64,000 nucleotides of DNA, from positions 232,392 to 296,391 of the forward strand of contig NZ_QJJP01000001.1 of NCBI RefSeq assembly GCF_003201565.1. The letters run 5' to 3'. A program made the position numbers and the translations under genes. The notes under the pieces were generated by a model. It was not told the DNA's origin. It made no database searches and saw only the letters and a program-made list of their open reading frames with translations. The stretch is from Nitrosomonas sp. Nm84. GTDB lineage: Bacteria; Pseudomonadota; Gammaproteobacteria; Burkholderiales; Nitrosomonadaceae. Shown in pieces: positions 46,889 to 56,170 of the stretch. The first letter of the stretch is position 1, and the number at the start of each line of letters is the position of its first letter.

Positions 46889-47234
46889 ATTTTGAGTTCA
46901 CAGTAAGAATATATATTTGATCTTAAAATGGCAATTATCTACGATATTATTCTGTTTTACTAATCCTAATCCAGCGAGAAGAATAGCTAACATAATTGAT
47001 GACAAGTTAAATTCAGATGATAGCTACTACATCGTAAATAAATTTGACAATCTACCGTAATTAAATCTATAAAAATACATATGAATCAATATCGCTTTCC
47101 TCTATTGTCGAAAATTGAAAAAATCAATCAAATCAAACCCATTACAACAATAGATGAAAGTAAGTTTAAGTACTAAAGTTTTATATAAAAATGTCGATTA
47201 AATATTTAATAAAGCCCATTAAGAAGGAAGGAAA
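46889..47234. other. Intergenic region between divergent EI24-domain and flgM genes
   Basis: The 346-bp gap contains the sigma-28 promoter described next (47174-47200) and the ribosome-binding site of flgM (AAGAAGGAAGG). I see no coding region or RNA gene in the rest, which is very AT-rich. Confidence 0.6.
47174..47200 (+). promoter_or_regulatory. Sigma-28 (FliA) promoter for flgM-flgN
   Basis: TAAAGTTT at 47174-47181 matches the -35 consensus exactly. It is followed by an 11-bp spacer and GTCGATTA at 47193-47200, matching 6 of 8 positions of GCCGATAA. The exact 11-bp spacing fits sigma-28 promoters, and the fliA gene itself lies 2.5 kb downstream on the other strand. The promoter is 34 bp upstream of the flgM ATG. 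flgM being under sigma-28 control is a known circuit. Confidence 0.8.
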
Positions 47235-47540
47235 ATGAAAATAGATAAATCATTACAGTCAGTAACCACCGTCTCTGTTAATGATGGAAAAAGGCGCACT
47301 GATCTCGTATCTAGCCCTAATACAACACAAGAAAATAATGTACACCTGAGTCCGAATGCCACAAAGCTACAAAATATAGACGGTACTTCGGCTGGTGATT
47401 CAATTGTAAATACGGTCCGAGTTCAGGAAATCAAACAAGCCATCAGTGAAGGTAATTTTCGGATAAATCCAGAAGTTATCGCTGATCGACTTCTCGAAAC
47501 CGTTAAAGAACTAATACAATCTAGAAAGGATGCTGTTTAA
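47235..47540 (+). CDS. flgM: Anti-sigma-28 factor FlgM
   Basis: FlgM binds FliA in the cytoplasm and is exported through the finished hook-basal body to release it. The 101-residue protein is small and mostly disordered in the N-terminal half. The C-terminal FliA-binding segment is VRVQEIKQAISEGNFRINPE followed by VIADRLLETVKELI. AAGAAGGAAGGAAA precedes the ATG. The stop overlaps flgN by one base (TAATG). A sigma-28 promoter lies upstream. Confidence 0.94.
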   Translation: MKIDKSLQSVTTVSVNDGKRRTDLVSSPNTTQENNVHLSPNATKLQNIDGTSAGDSIVNTVRVQEIKQAISEGNFRINPEVIADRLLETVKELIQSRKDAV

Positions 47541-47995
47541 TGACATCATTTTTACATTCATCAAACTTTACCTCAGTTTTAGAGGCTGAAAAAAGTACTT
47601 TAGGAAAATTTATTGAAATTCTTAAAGAAGAAGAAGATGCTTTGGTTCAAGGGAAAATAGAGGAAATTGATTATCTCTCCTCAAATAAATCACGCCTGAT
47701 CGAAAAATTGATACAAATTGATGGTCATCGTAACGAATATTTAAAAAATCAAGGTCTTGCTTTAGAGAAAAGTAGTATAAGTAACTGGTTAGAAAAACAA
47801 CTCTTAAATCAACCTGGAATACAAACTTTATGGAATGAACTATTAGCGTTGGCACAGATAGCCCAAAAAATTAACCACTCAAACGGTTTAATTATCTCAA
47901 CTCACCTTCAAAATAATCAGCGTGCTTTTGCTGCATTGCACTGTGCAGCAGGAAACGTTTCCCTATATGGATCCAAAGGTCAAACTTATATTTAA
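47540..47995 (+). CDS. flgN: Flagellar export chaperone FlgN-like protein
   Basis: The 151-residue protein is helical and follows flgM with a one-base overlap, in the standard flgM-flgN order. The N-terminal segment LGKFIEILKEEEDALVQGKI followed by EEIDYLSSNKSRLIEKLIQI is the FlgN coiled coil. It binds hook-associated proteins FlgK and FlgL before export. The assignment rests on both sequence and position. Confidence 0.9.
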   Translation: MTSFLHSSNFTSVLEAEKSTLGKFIEILKEEEDALVQGKIEEIDYLSSNKSRLIEKLIQIDGHRNEYLKNQGLALEKSSISNWLEKQLLNQPGIQTLWNELLALAQIAQKINHSNGLIISTHLQNNQRAFAALHCAAGNVSLYGSKGQTYI

Positions 47996-48007
47996 TTTTT
48001 ATTTTTT

Positions 48008-48811
48008 CTAATTTTTAGTATCTCTACCAATCGGTATTTCAGTTACTTTATCAGGATCAGTTGCTAAGATCATTACAGCAACTCGCCGATTTCTTTTCCT
48101 ACCCTCAGGCGTTTCATTAGTCTCCATCGGTCTATTCTCACCATAGCCTACAGCGGTCAATCGACTCGCTTCGACGCCATTTTCTACAAACAATCTGATC
48201 ACACTACTCGCGCGAGCTGCTGATAACTCCCAGTTTGACGGAAAGTTTTCAGTATGTATTGGCAAATTATCTGTATGTCCCTCTACCTGAATTTCATGCT
48301 CGTGGTCTTTTATAACATGAGCAACTGCTTGTAGCGCCAAGCTAGAATTGTCAGCAAGCTTAGCTTGCCCCGGGGAAAAAAGAACACTTGCGTTAATTTC
48401 CACAGTGATTCCAAGCGAGCTCTGCGTAACTCTTACTTGACCATCCTTTACCAAAGGCTCCAGCGCGTGAAGAATACTCTTAGCCATACTGCGCATTTTT
48501 TCTTGCTTTTTCGCTTTACTAGAACTTAGCTCATCAATAGGTCTGATTGAATTAACTTGCTCCGATTGTGGAATGTGAATAGGTGTAAATTCCGTGGATT
48601 GTGCAGATATTAAACTTGATGAATTACTACTTTTAAACGCACTAACTAATGAATGGCTTAGAACGCGATATTTATCTTCATTAATTGAAGAAATCGCATA
48701 CATCACTATAAAAAATGCAAATAGTAATGTGATAAAGTCCGCGTATGAAACGAGCCAGCGCTCATGATTCTCGGTAGATTCATCACTTCTTAATTTTCTT
48801 CTTTTTAACAT
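48008..48811 (-). CDS. motD: Flagellar motor protein MotD (MotB-like)
   Basis: The 267-residue protein has one membrane helix (about 20-42) preceded by the proton-path aspartate D25 in WLVSYADFITLLFAFFIVMY. A plug and linker follow, then the C-terminal OmpA-like peptidoglycan-binding domain with QVEGHTDNLPIHTENFPSNW, SRLTAVGYGENRP and GRKRNRRVAV. With MotC it forms the stator, as a second set besides MotAB. It lies 44 bp after motC and converges on flgN, so it is the last gene of the fliA-motC-motD unit. Confidence 0.93.
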   Translation of the reverse strand: MLKRRKLRSDESTENHERWLVSYADFITLLFAFFIVMYAISSINEDKYRVLSHSLVSAFKSSNSSSLISAQSTEFTPIHIPQSEQVNSIRPIDELSSSKAKKQEKMRSMAKSILHALEPLVKDGQVRVTQSSLGITVEINASVLFSPGQAKLADNSSLALQAVAHVIKDHEHEIQVEGHTDNLPIHTENFPSNWELSAARASSVIRLFVENGVEASRLTAVGYGENRPMETNETPEGRKRNRRVAVMILATDPDKVTEIPIGRDTKN

Positions 48812-48855
48812 GAAATACTCAAAAGATCAGAACAATACTTAAATTTAGGCTGGTG

Positions 48856-49614
48856 CTAAATGTAATAACCTTCCAACCGGTTCTCAATAAACCGAGGATT
48901 CTCACCACTTGCGATGGCTACAAATCCATCAACCAAAATCTCTTGCATAACCACTTGCTCATTAATTATGCTTTTTAGCTTATTAGCGATAGGTAAACAA
49001 ACCAAGTTTGCCAGCCCTACTCCGTATACTGTTGCCACAAAGGCAACTGCAATACCACTCCCCAGAAGCTCGGGATCCGTTAAATTTTCCATGACATGAA
49101 TCAAACCCAATACAGCACCCAATATGCCAATTGTCGGCGCGTACCCCCCAGCAGCTTCCCAAATTCGAGCAGATTGGCGCTGATGCATTTCTAAGGCTGA
49201 GATATCAATTTCCAAAACTTCTCGCAGTTTCTCTGCAGTACTCCCATCAGCAAGTAACTGCAGTCCTTTCTTTGCCAACGGATCTTTTACCACTGATACA
49301 TGCGACTCAAGGGCCAACAAGCCATCTTTCCGAGCAATATGGGACCAATTAATGATTTGTTTGATTAAGGCTTGTGGCGAGTTATCGGGTGGAAAAAACA
49401 CCCATGCACTCATTTTGATTCCATTCAGAAAAATTTTGACCGGACTTTGCAACAAAACAGCTCCAACAGTACCACCCATGACAATTAAAAATGCGGCAGT
49501 TTGAATTAGAGAACCCGCATGACCGCCTTCAAGTATCTGTCCGCCAATGATTGCAACAAAAGCCAACGAAATACCAACAACGCTATTCAAATCCATTTTT
49601 GATTTTTTATTCAT
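48856..49614 (-). CDS. motC: Flagellar motor protein MotC (MotA-like)
   Basis: MotC is a MotA-type stator subunit with four membrane helices (at about 10-26, 33-50, 155-175 and 185-205). The 252-residue protein contains WEAAGGYAPTIGILGAVLGL followed by IHVMENL, and LGSGIAVAFVATVYGVGLANL, the proton-channel segments of MotA/ExbB-type proteins. The charged cytoplasmic loop includes DISALEMHQRQSARIWE. It is 44 bp upstream of motD and 43 bp downstream of fliA. Confidence 0.93.
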   Translation of the reverse strand: MNKKSKMDLNSVVGISLAFVAIIGGQILEGGHAGSLIQTAAFLIVMGGTVGAVLLQSPVKIFLNGIKMSAWVFFPPDNSPQALIKQIINWSHIARKDGLLALESHVSVVKDPLAKKGLQLLADGSTAEKLREVLEIDISALEMHQRQSARIWEAAGGYAPTIGILGAVLGLIHVMENLTDPELLGSGIAVAFVATVYGVGLANLVCLPIANKLKSIINEQVVMQEILVDGFVAIASGENPRFIENRLEGYYI

Positions 49615-49657
49615 CGAAAAATCGCTTCATTACAATGGATGATTTATAAATAACATA

Positions 49658-50374
49658 TCAAGAATTTCTTAAGCGGCTGCGTAAACGCGCTACTGCCTGG
49701 GTATGTAGCTGGCAAACGCGCGACTCACTGACTCCAAGCACCTCGCCAATCTCTCTTAGATTCATTTCTTGCTCATAATGCATCCCCATCACCTGTTTTT
49801 CTCGAGGTGGAAGATTATCAATGGCAGCAATCAGTTGAGTTCTAAAATTCTCATCCAGCAATGTATTGAGCGGGTCTCCCTCTGAATCCACCAATAGGCG
49901 ATCCAGAAATGGCTCCTCATCATCTTGTTGGAAATCCTCGTAATAAATTAACTGGGCGCCTCGTGCGCTTTGTAATGTCTCATGATATTCATCCAGCGAC
50001 ATATCCAGCTCACACGCCAGATCCAGTTCACTCGGCGCGCACCCTTTACGTTGTTCTAATAAATTGACAGCAGCTTCTATACGACGCATTTTTTTTCGTA
50101 TACTGCGCGGCAACCAATCTGCTTCGCGCAATTCATCTAAAATAGAACCACGTATGCGTTGCGCCGCATAGCTCTCAAATTGCCGGCCATATGAACCTTC
50201 ATAACGGCTGATCGCATCCAACAAACCGATCATTCCGGCTTGAATCAGATCATCGACTTGTACGCTCGCCGGCAAACGGGTCATCATGTGATAAGCGATG
50301 CGCTTTACCAATGGCGTGAATTCGATAACAAATTGTTCTTTATCAATCGTTTTAGTTCCAGTCGCAGTATACAT
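49658..50374 (-). CDS. fliA: RNA polymerase sigma factor FliA (sigma-28)
   Basis: FliA directs late flagellar gene transcription. The 238-residue protein begins MYTATGTKTIDKEQFVIEF and shows region 2 (SVQVDDLIQAGMIGLLDAIS then FESYAAQRIRGSILDELREA), region 3 and the region 4 helix-turn-helix LREIGEVLGVSESRVCQLHT. The ATG at 50374 is chosen; the ORF extends to a TTG at 50380. The stop lies upstream of motC and the start overlaps or abuts flhG. A matching sigma-28 promoter precedes flgM. Confidence 0.95.
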   Translation of the reverse strand: MYTATGTKTIDKEQFVIEFTPLVKRIAYHMMTRLPASVQVDDLIQAGMIGLLDAISRYEGSYGRQFESYAAQRIRGSILDELREADWLPRSIRKKMRRIEAAVNLLEQRKGCAPSELDLACELDMSLDEYHETLQSARGAQLIYYEDFQQDDEEPFLDRLLVDSEGDPLNTLLDENFRTQLIAAIDNLPPREKQVMGMHYEQEMNLREIGEVLGVSESRVCQLHTQAVARLRSRLRNS

Positions 50375-50380
50375 AATCAA

Positions 50381-51277
50381 TTACACCGTAAAATTTGCCA
50401 TACTAAGATGGCTTGTTCGAATCAACCGTTGCATAAAATTATCAGTACCCCCGTTATACTTATCCGGACATGAAGAGCAAAAAATGTCATGAGATAACTG
50501 CTTAAAACACAGTGCGGCTTGCGAAGTAGGAAATGCTTCAATAACAGATTTACACAGCTGCGTGGCGCTACGTAATTTTTCATCGCTTTGTATATAACCA
50601 ATAAACTCAAGTGTCACAGAAAGATATTGGCGCGCCACTTTATGTAAATTCTGGTAAATGGCCAGTGACTCCGCCTCCGATTCCACCTTATTCACCAGAA
50701 TGAGAAAATGCTGTCTCGCATATTCCTGACTCATGATCTTAATCAGTGCATAAGCGCCAGTCAGTGAAGCAGCCGATCCTGAAATCACGATCATCACCTG
50801 TTCTGAAGCCAAACTTAAAGGCAGAACATGCGTAGTACCGGTCATCGCGGTATCAATCAGCACAACATCAACAGATTCAGTCAGTTTTGAAAAACTCTCG
50901 ATAATCCAATCTTGCTCTAATGAATTCAGCTTATTAAGCGCATGAATACCGCGCATAGCGGATAATATGGTTATATTTTCAGGGCCTTGCAGCAGAACTT
51001 GATGTAACTTCTTATCCCTGTTGATGACGTGAAGTAGATCAAAGCGTGCTTGCAGCCCCAGGTTAGTGCAAATATTGTTATGACACGAATTCTCGTCAAT
51101 CAGTAGCACGCGCTGGCCATTCCTAGCCAATGCTGCGGCAAGATTCACCACAACACTGGTTTTTCCTACCCGGCTTTTCCCGCCAGCAATGGTAAAAACA
51201 CGTGCTGAATCATGCGTCTGAAATGGCACCAAATTACGTAAGCCAGCAGCCTGATCCTGTGTAATCATCTTAGTCAT
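50381..51277 (-). CDS. flhG: Flagellar number regulator FlhG (FleN), MinD-like ATPase
   Basis: FlhG is a MinD/ParA-type ATPase that works with FlhF to control flagellar number. The 298-residue protein has a deviant Walker A, IAGGKSRVGKTSVVVNLAAA; the canonical form is GGKGGVGKT, so two positions (S and R) differ. Switch I is RVLLIDENSCHNNICTNLGL, and Walker B is VDVVLIDTAMTG. The C-terminus is not clearly amphipathic. It overlaps flhF by 8 bp if started at 51277; an ATG at 51268 would not overlap. Confidence 0.93.
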   Translation of the reverse strand: MTKMITQDQAAGLRNLVPFQTHDSARVFTIAGGKSRVGKTSVVVNLAAALARNGQRVLLIDENSCHNNICTNLGLQARFDLLHVINRDKKLHQVLLQGPENITILSAMRGIHALNKLNSLEQDWIIESFSKLTESVDVVLIDTAMTGTTHVLPLSLASEQVMIVISGSAASLTGAYALIKIMSQEYARQHFLILVNKVESEAESLAIYQNLHKVARQYLSVTLEFIGYIQSDEKLRSATQLCKSVIEAFPTSQAALCFKQLSHDIFCSSCPDKYNGGTDNFMQRLIRTSHLSMANFTV

Positions 51278-52547
51278 GACTGAATCCTGCTAATGATTTT
51301 TCGCCAGTACGCGATGATTCTGCGTTATTCTTACTTGCCATAATCAAAGCAAATTCAGCATCTTGCAGCGTGAACGCAGAATCCCCTGGAGATGATTTAA
51401 AAATACGATGTAACAAATAGCGAGGATTGGCCGCATGAATATCCTCCGGAACCTTTTGCCCGTTTGCCACATAATGCAGCATCAGCTTTCTACGAATAAC
51501 TGCATCCAAAGCCACTCCAAGACTCGCCGTTTCATCCACTTTAGTGATAATGCAACCGTAAATACCGTTCTTTTGGTAGGCGGAAATCACTTCATCCAAA
51601 GTTTTGCCATTCGACGCGGCGCTCAAGACGAGCATGCGCTTTACATCTGCGCCACAATTACTCAACATTGCAATCTGCTGTGTCACCATGTGATCACGCT
51701 GACTCATGCCAACGGTATCAATCAGTACCATGTGCTTGTTCTTCAACTCCGATAACGTAAGTTGCAAATCATCCGTATCTTTGATGGTGCGCACCGGAAC
51801 ACCTAATAATTGTCCATAAATTCTTAATTGCTCATGACCTCCGATACGATAGCTATCGGTAGTCAGTAACGCCACTTTGTCCGCACCATGCCTGATGACA
51901 CATCGAGCTGCCAACTTTGCGGTGGTAGTCGTTTTCCCAACCCCCGTAGGACCGATCAATGCATACACCCCGCCTTTTTCCACTATTTCATCACTGGCAA
52001 CCGTATGCAAATTAAACGCCAAAGCCGACATTGCTTGTTTCAAACTCTGTTCATAATCAAAATCCACGGTTAATTTATCTACCAGACGGCGTGATAACGA
52101 AGGGCTAAAACCGGCATCCAGCATGGCACGCAATAACTTCATTTTTTCCGGCCTGCGCTGCGTAAAATTTCCCCATGCAACGGTGGCCAATTGGTCTTCC
52201 AGCGTACTTTTCATGGCATGTATTTCTGCAATGATGTCATGCGCTAATGACGCAGACATGGCATCGGAAGATACCTTTTGGGCTTCTGCCGGCTCATGAA
52301 TCAAAGACAATAATTTTGGATACGATTCTGTCGTATCCAGCGCTTTATGGTGTTCATACTGCGGAATATTAGGTACCGTTGATGGCGTTTCCACGAGGCT
52401 GGACATCTCGGAGTCCGCAAGTGCCATGATCTCTACGCCATCCTTTGTCTTTCTGTTTGAAAGTATCACCGCATCAACACCAAGCTCTTCTTTAACCTGA
52501 CGTAATGCTTCTTTCGACGTGGGAGCAATATATCGTTTTACTTTCAT
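51270..52547 (-). CDS. flhF: Flagellar biosynthesis GTPase FlhF
   Basis: FlhF is an SRP-type GTPase that places the flagellum at the cell pole. The 425-residue protein has the N-terminal basic B domain (MKVKRYIAPTSKEALRQVKE), a linker, and the NG domain. Its P-loop is ALIGPTGVGKTTTTAKLAAR; the other G motifs are LTTDSYRIGGHEQLRIYGQ, VLIDTVGMSQRD and CIITKVDETASLG. The start overlaps the flhA stop by 4 bp. Confidence 0.96.
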   Translation of the reverse strand: MKVKRYIAPTSKEALRQVKEELGVDAVILSNRKTKDGVEIMALADSEMSSLVETPSTVPNIPQYEHHKALDTTESYPKLLSLIHEPAEAQKVSSDAMSASLAHDIIAEIHAMKSTLEDQLATVAWGNFTQRRPEKMKLLRAMLDAGFSPSLSRRLVDKLTVDFDYEQSLKQAMSALAFNLHTVASDEIVEKGGVYALIGPTGVGKTTTTAKLAARCVIRHGADKVALLTTDSYRIGGHEQLRIYGQLLGVPVRTIKDTDDLQLTLSELKNKHMVLIDTVGMSQRDHMVTQQIAMLSNCGADVKRMLVLSAASNGKTLDEVISAYQKNGIYGCIITKVDETASLGVALDAVIRRKLMLHYVANGQKVPEDIHAANPRYLLHRIFKSSPGDSAFTLQDAEFALIMASKNNAESSRTGEKSLAGFSHD

Positions 52548-54634
52548 TTGCTACCTCCAATAACAGCAGTGATTTTGATTTTTCTGGAACTTGGAATTTC
52601 TGAATGGGAAAGCACACTTAATTGTGGCAATGCACGCCGTAAAAATTTGGCTAATAAGAAACGGATCGCACTGGGTACCAATAGCACGATAGGTAACCCC
52701 AGCTTCTCCTGCTGTTGCGCTGCACTGCGAGCTTCTTTAAGCAAAGTATCGGCAAGTCCGGGTTCTAGTCCCGCACCTCCCTGTGCCCCCCCTGTTTGCA
52801 TCACTTGCGCGAGTATATTTTCCAATTCATGATGCAAACTCATTACCTGCAACTCGGCACCTGCAGGGAAATGCTGCTCGACGATCGCACGACCTAAAGC
52901 GTTTCTGACAGCCGCAGTCAATTCGTTAGCATCCTGCGTATGTACCGCGTTCTCTGTCAGCACATCGATCACGGTACGCATATCCCGGATATGCACACTT
53001 TCTTCCAACAAGTTATGTAAGACTTTCTGTACCGCAGACAAAGGTAATAGCTTTGGAACCAGATCTTCGATCAGTTTTGGAAATTGCGTGCTCAAATGAT
53101 CCAATAGTTTTTGCAATTCCTGTCTGCCTAACAATTCAGCAGCATGTAAATGGATCAAATGATTAATATGCGTCGTTACCACGGTACTGGCATCAACCAC
53201 GGTATAACCATTGGCTTGCGCTTGTTCTCGCAAAGAGGCTTCAATCCATACGGCAGGCAACCCAAATGCCGGATCACTGGTCACAGTGCCGGGCAATTGC
53301 ATAGTGACTCGTCCAGGATTGATGGCCAGATACATCCCCGAATAGGATTCGCCCTGACCGATGACCGAACCTTTTAGGGTGATACGATAACCATTAGGCC
53401 GCAGCTCAAGGTTATCGCGAATATGCACAACCGGCGGTAGAAAACCAATTTCTTGCGCAAATTTTCTACGTATGCCATTAATCCGTTTTAACAGCTCGCC
53501 CTGTTGGGCTCTATCGACCAGCGGAATCAATCGATAACCGACTTCCAGCCCCAACGTATCAATCGGAGTTACATCATCCCAGCTTGCATCCGTTCTCTCG
53601 ACCAACGGAGCTTCCGGAACAGCAGTCGCCGTTGTTAATTGAGTACTTGCTGCACTTCTTCCCTTGAAGTATGCGATCGCACCCAGAATAGAAGCGATCA
53701 GCAGAAATACAAAATTGGGCATGCCTGGAATCATTCCCATGACACCAAGAATGCCTGCAGTAATCACTAATACTTGCGGCTGATTAAATAATTGACTTAA
53801 AACTTGTTCACCCAGATCTTCGTCCGTAGTGACACGGCTCACCACCAAACCGGCGGCTGTTGAAATAATCAGCGCAGGAATCTGTCCCACTAGACCATCG
53901 CCAATTGTCAGCATCGTATAATTCTTGGCTGCTGCACCCATTTCCATATCATGCTGCAGTACGCCGACAATCAATCCGCCAATAATGGTAATCAGCATGA
54001 TCAATATGCCGGCAATGGCATCGCCGCGCACAAACTTGCTGGCACCATCCATCGATCCATAAAAATCCGCTTCTTGTGAGATGTTGGCCCGGCGTTTACG
54101 CGCTTCATCTTCACCGATCAATCCGGCATTCAAGTCGGCGTCAATAGCCATTTGTTTACCAGGCATGGCATCCAACGTAAAACGTGCGCTCACCTCTGCA
54201 ATACGCCCTGCACCCTTGGTAATCACCACAAAATTGATAATGACCAGAATAATAAATACGATTATTCCAACGGCATAATTACCACCGACCAGAAAGTGCC
54301 CAAACGCTTCAATCACTTTACCTGCTGCATCAGGACCAGTATGTCCTTCCAGCAATACCACCCGGGTCGAAGCAATATTGAGTGACAATCTTAATAAGGT
54401 TGTGATCAGCAGTATGGTAGGGAAAACCGCAAAATCCAGTGGATTCCTGGTGTAAAGGCTCACCATCAGTACGATGATGGATACCGCAATATTGAAGGTA
54501 AATAATAGATCCAGCACAAATGGCGGCAAAGGCAACACCATCATAGCCAGAATCATGATAATCAATATCGGACCGGCAAGCGCCCTGAGATTATTCGTAT
54601 CGACTAACGATGATAAGGTAGCTGCATTATTCAT
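52544..54634 (-). CDS. flhA: Flagellar type III export protein FlhA
   Basis: FlhA is the largest export-gate subunit. The 696-residue protein has about eight N-terminal membrane helices (about 15-335), with FPTILLITTLLRLSLNIAST and RFTLDAMPGKQMAIDADLNA in the conserved FHIPEP-type segment. The C-terminal cytoplasmic domain follows. It overlaps flhF by 4 bp. flhB lies 66 bp upstream, so the block is transcribed together. Confidence 0.96.
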   Translation of the reverse strand: MNNAATLSSLVDTNNLRALAGPILIIMILAMMVLPLPPFVLDLLFTFNIAVSIIVLMVSLYTRNPLDFAVFPTILLITTLLRLSLNIASTRVVLLEGHTGPDAAGKVIEAFGHFLVGGNYAVGIIVFIILVIINFVVITKGAGRIAEVSARFTLDAMPGKQMAIDADLNAGLIGEDEARKRRANISQEADFYGSMDGASKFVRGDAIAGILIMLITIIGGLIVGVLQHDMEMGAAAKNYTMLTIGDGLVGQIPALIISTAAGLVVSRVTTDEDLGEQVLSQLFNQPQVLVITAGILGVMGMIPGMPNFVFLLIASILGAIAYFKGRSAASTQLTTATAVPEAPLVERTDASWDDVTPIDTLGLEVGYRLIPLVDRAQQGELLKRINGIRRKFAQEIGFLPPVVHIRDNLELRPNGYRITLKGSVIGQGESYSGMYLAINPGRVTMQLPGTVTSDPAFGLPAVWIEASLREQAQANGYTVVDASTVVTTHINHLIHLHAAELLGRQELQKLLDHLSTQFPKLIEDLVPKLLPLSAVQKVLHNLLEESVHIRDMRTVIDVLTENAVHTQDANELTAAVRNALGRAIVEQHFPAGAELQVMSLHHELENILAQVMQTGGAQGGAGLEPGLADTLLKEARSAAQQQEKLGLPIVLLVPSAIRFLLAKFLRRALPQLSVLSHSEIPSSRKIKITAVIGGSK

Positions 54635-54700
54635 ATCGTTTGCAGTTAAGCGCCTATATTGAGAAATCGGTTGATAAATGATTCATCTTATTGGTGTCCA

Positions 54701-55843
54701 CTAAACAGCGTACTTGGGTTGATCCAATCCATCAGGCACTGGCACATCCGTTGGCGGTTTAGGAGCATCACCGCCATATTCGTTATAACGTTTTAACTGA
54801 AATATGTAGGCCAATACCTCAGCCACTGCGGTATACAGTTTTTCAGGTATTTCACTTTCAAGTTCGGCGTGATAGTACAAAGCACGTGCAAGCGGCGGCG
54901 CTTCAAGAATCGGTATGCGATTCTCTTCGGCCACTTCGCGAATACGTGCCGCTAACAAATGCACGCCCTTTGCAACCACCGTAGGTGCACGCATGGTTTC
55001 ACTTTTATACTTAAGCGCCACCGCATAATGCGTCGGGTTGGTCACAATGACATCCGCGTTCGGTATCTCCGCCATCATGCGACGACGCGCAGCTTCACGT
55101 TGCAAACCACGAATCCGCGCTTTCACAAAAGGATCACCCTCATCTTCTTTATGCTCTTTGCGGATTTCTTCCTTAGTCATGCGCAGTTGCTTCGCATGCT
55201 CCCAGAGCTGGAATGGCACATCGATCACGGCGATTAATGCCATTGCGGCAACGGTTAACAGAAAACTCATCACCAAGTACTCGCCAGTACGCTGGATCCC
55301 GGAATCCACTGGCACTGTCAATAGCGCCATCACTTCTTCTTTGTTGTGCCAAATGATCAACGCTGCAACACCGCCAATGACGATGGTTTTGGCAATTGCT
55401 TTTACCAGCTCAACCAAGCTGCGCATTGAAAATATTCTGCCGAAGCCTTTAATGGGATTGATACGATCGAATTTGGGCAGCAGCGCCTTGGCGCTAATCA
55501 TCCAACCGCTTAATAACATGGGTGCAAAAAACGCTACGATGATCAGTAACAGAAGTAATGGTGCGATTGCGATCAGGCCTTCAAAAGCTAGCTCATAGAA
55601 GCGCGTGAGCATTAAATCCGGTTGGAATGCCATTTCTCGTTCCAATTGCATGCCCACTTTCATGATGTTCAGTAACTTATCCATCAGATCGGCGCCCAGA
55701 AACAAGATGCCGGCCGCAGCGACCATTAATAAAGCGAATGTGGTCAATTCTTGAGAACGCGCAACCTGCCCTTCTTCCCGCGATTTCTCTATGCGCTTGG
55801 GCGTAGCCGGTTCCGTACGTTCTAAATCACTATCTTCAGACAT
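54701..55843 (-). CDS. flhB: Flagellar type III export protein FlhB
   Basis: FlhB is the export-substrate specificity switch. The chosen ATG at 55843 has GGAG seven bases upstream and gives MSEDSDLERTEPATPKRIEK, the family start. The protein is 380 residues with four membrane helices. Its self-cleavage site NPTH is at 269-272 (VIVTNPTHYAVALKY), the same position as in the well-studied enterobacterial protein. The C-terminal cytoplasmic domain is complete. It is the first gene of the flhB-flhA-flhF-flhG-fliA-motC-motD run. Confidence 0.97.
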   Translation of the reverse strand: MSEDSDLERTEPATPKRIEKSREEGQVARSQELTTFALLMVAAAGILFLGADLMDKLLNIMKVGMQLEREMAFQPDLMLTRFYELAFEGLIAIAPLLLLLIIVAFFAPMLLSGWMISAKALLPKFDRINPIKGFGRIFSMRSLVELVKAIAKTIVIGGVAALIIWHNKEEVMALLTVPVDSGIQRTGEYLVMSFLLTVAAMALIAVIDVPFQLWEHAKQLRMTKEEIRKEHKEDEGDPFVKARIRGLQREAARRRMMAEIPNADVIVTNPTHYAVALKYKSETMRAPTVVAKGVHLLAARIREVAEENRIPILEAPPLARALYYHAELESEIPEKLYTAVAEVLAYIFQLKRYNEYGGDAPKPPTDVPVPDGLDQPKYAV

Positions 55844-56170
55844 GACAAACTCCAAATTCTTACAAATGAATTATCATGCTGACTGTCACGATTCAATAAT
55901 GCGAACAACGAAGGAATCATCCCCTTTATCCATGCAATGCTGAAAGTGACCTTATATTTTGTTTTTTATCAATGAATTACTGATAAATTAATATATTAAA
56001 TGGTTGCATCTTGAAAACTTTAGAAAGGCTGTGAATAATCCACATTCATCATGCCGAACAGCGCGAGCAATCTAACATTGCAGATTTTTCACGATGTTCA
56101 AAATGACAGTTACTCAGAAATTTCTTAGCATCTTTCCGACTGATTCATTACTTATTGATTTAATAAGGAT
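55844..56170. other. Intergenic region upstream of flhB and the acylase gene
   Basis: The two genes are divergent and their promoters must lie in these roughly 330 bp. I found no convincing sigma-28 or sigma-54 site, palindrome, RNA gene or ORF. The central part is AT-rich. Confidence 0.5.

Noticed and set aside
55900..55970. Possible sigma-54 promoter upstream of flhB (TGCAATGCTGAAAGTGACC on plus strand)
   Set aside because: The spacing between the GC and CC elements does not fit the -24/-12 geometry on either strand.
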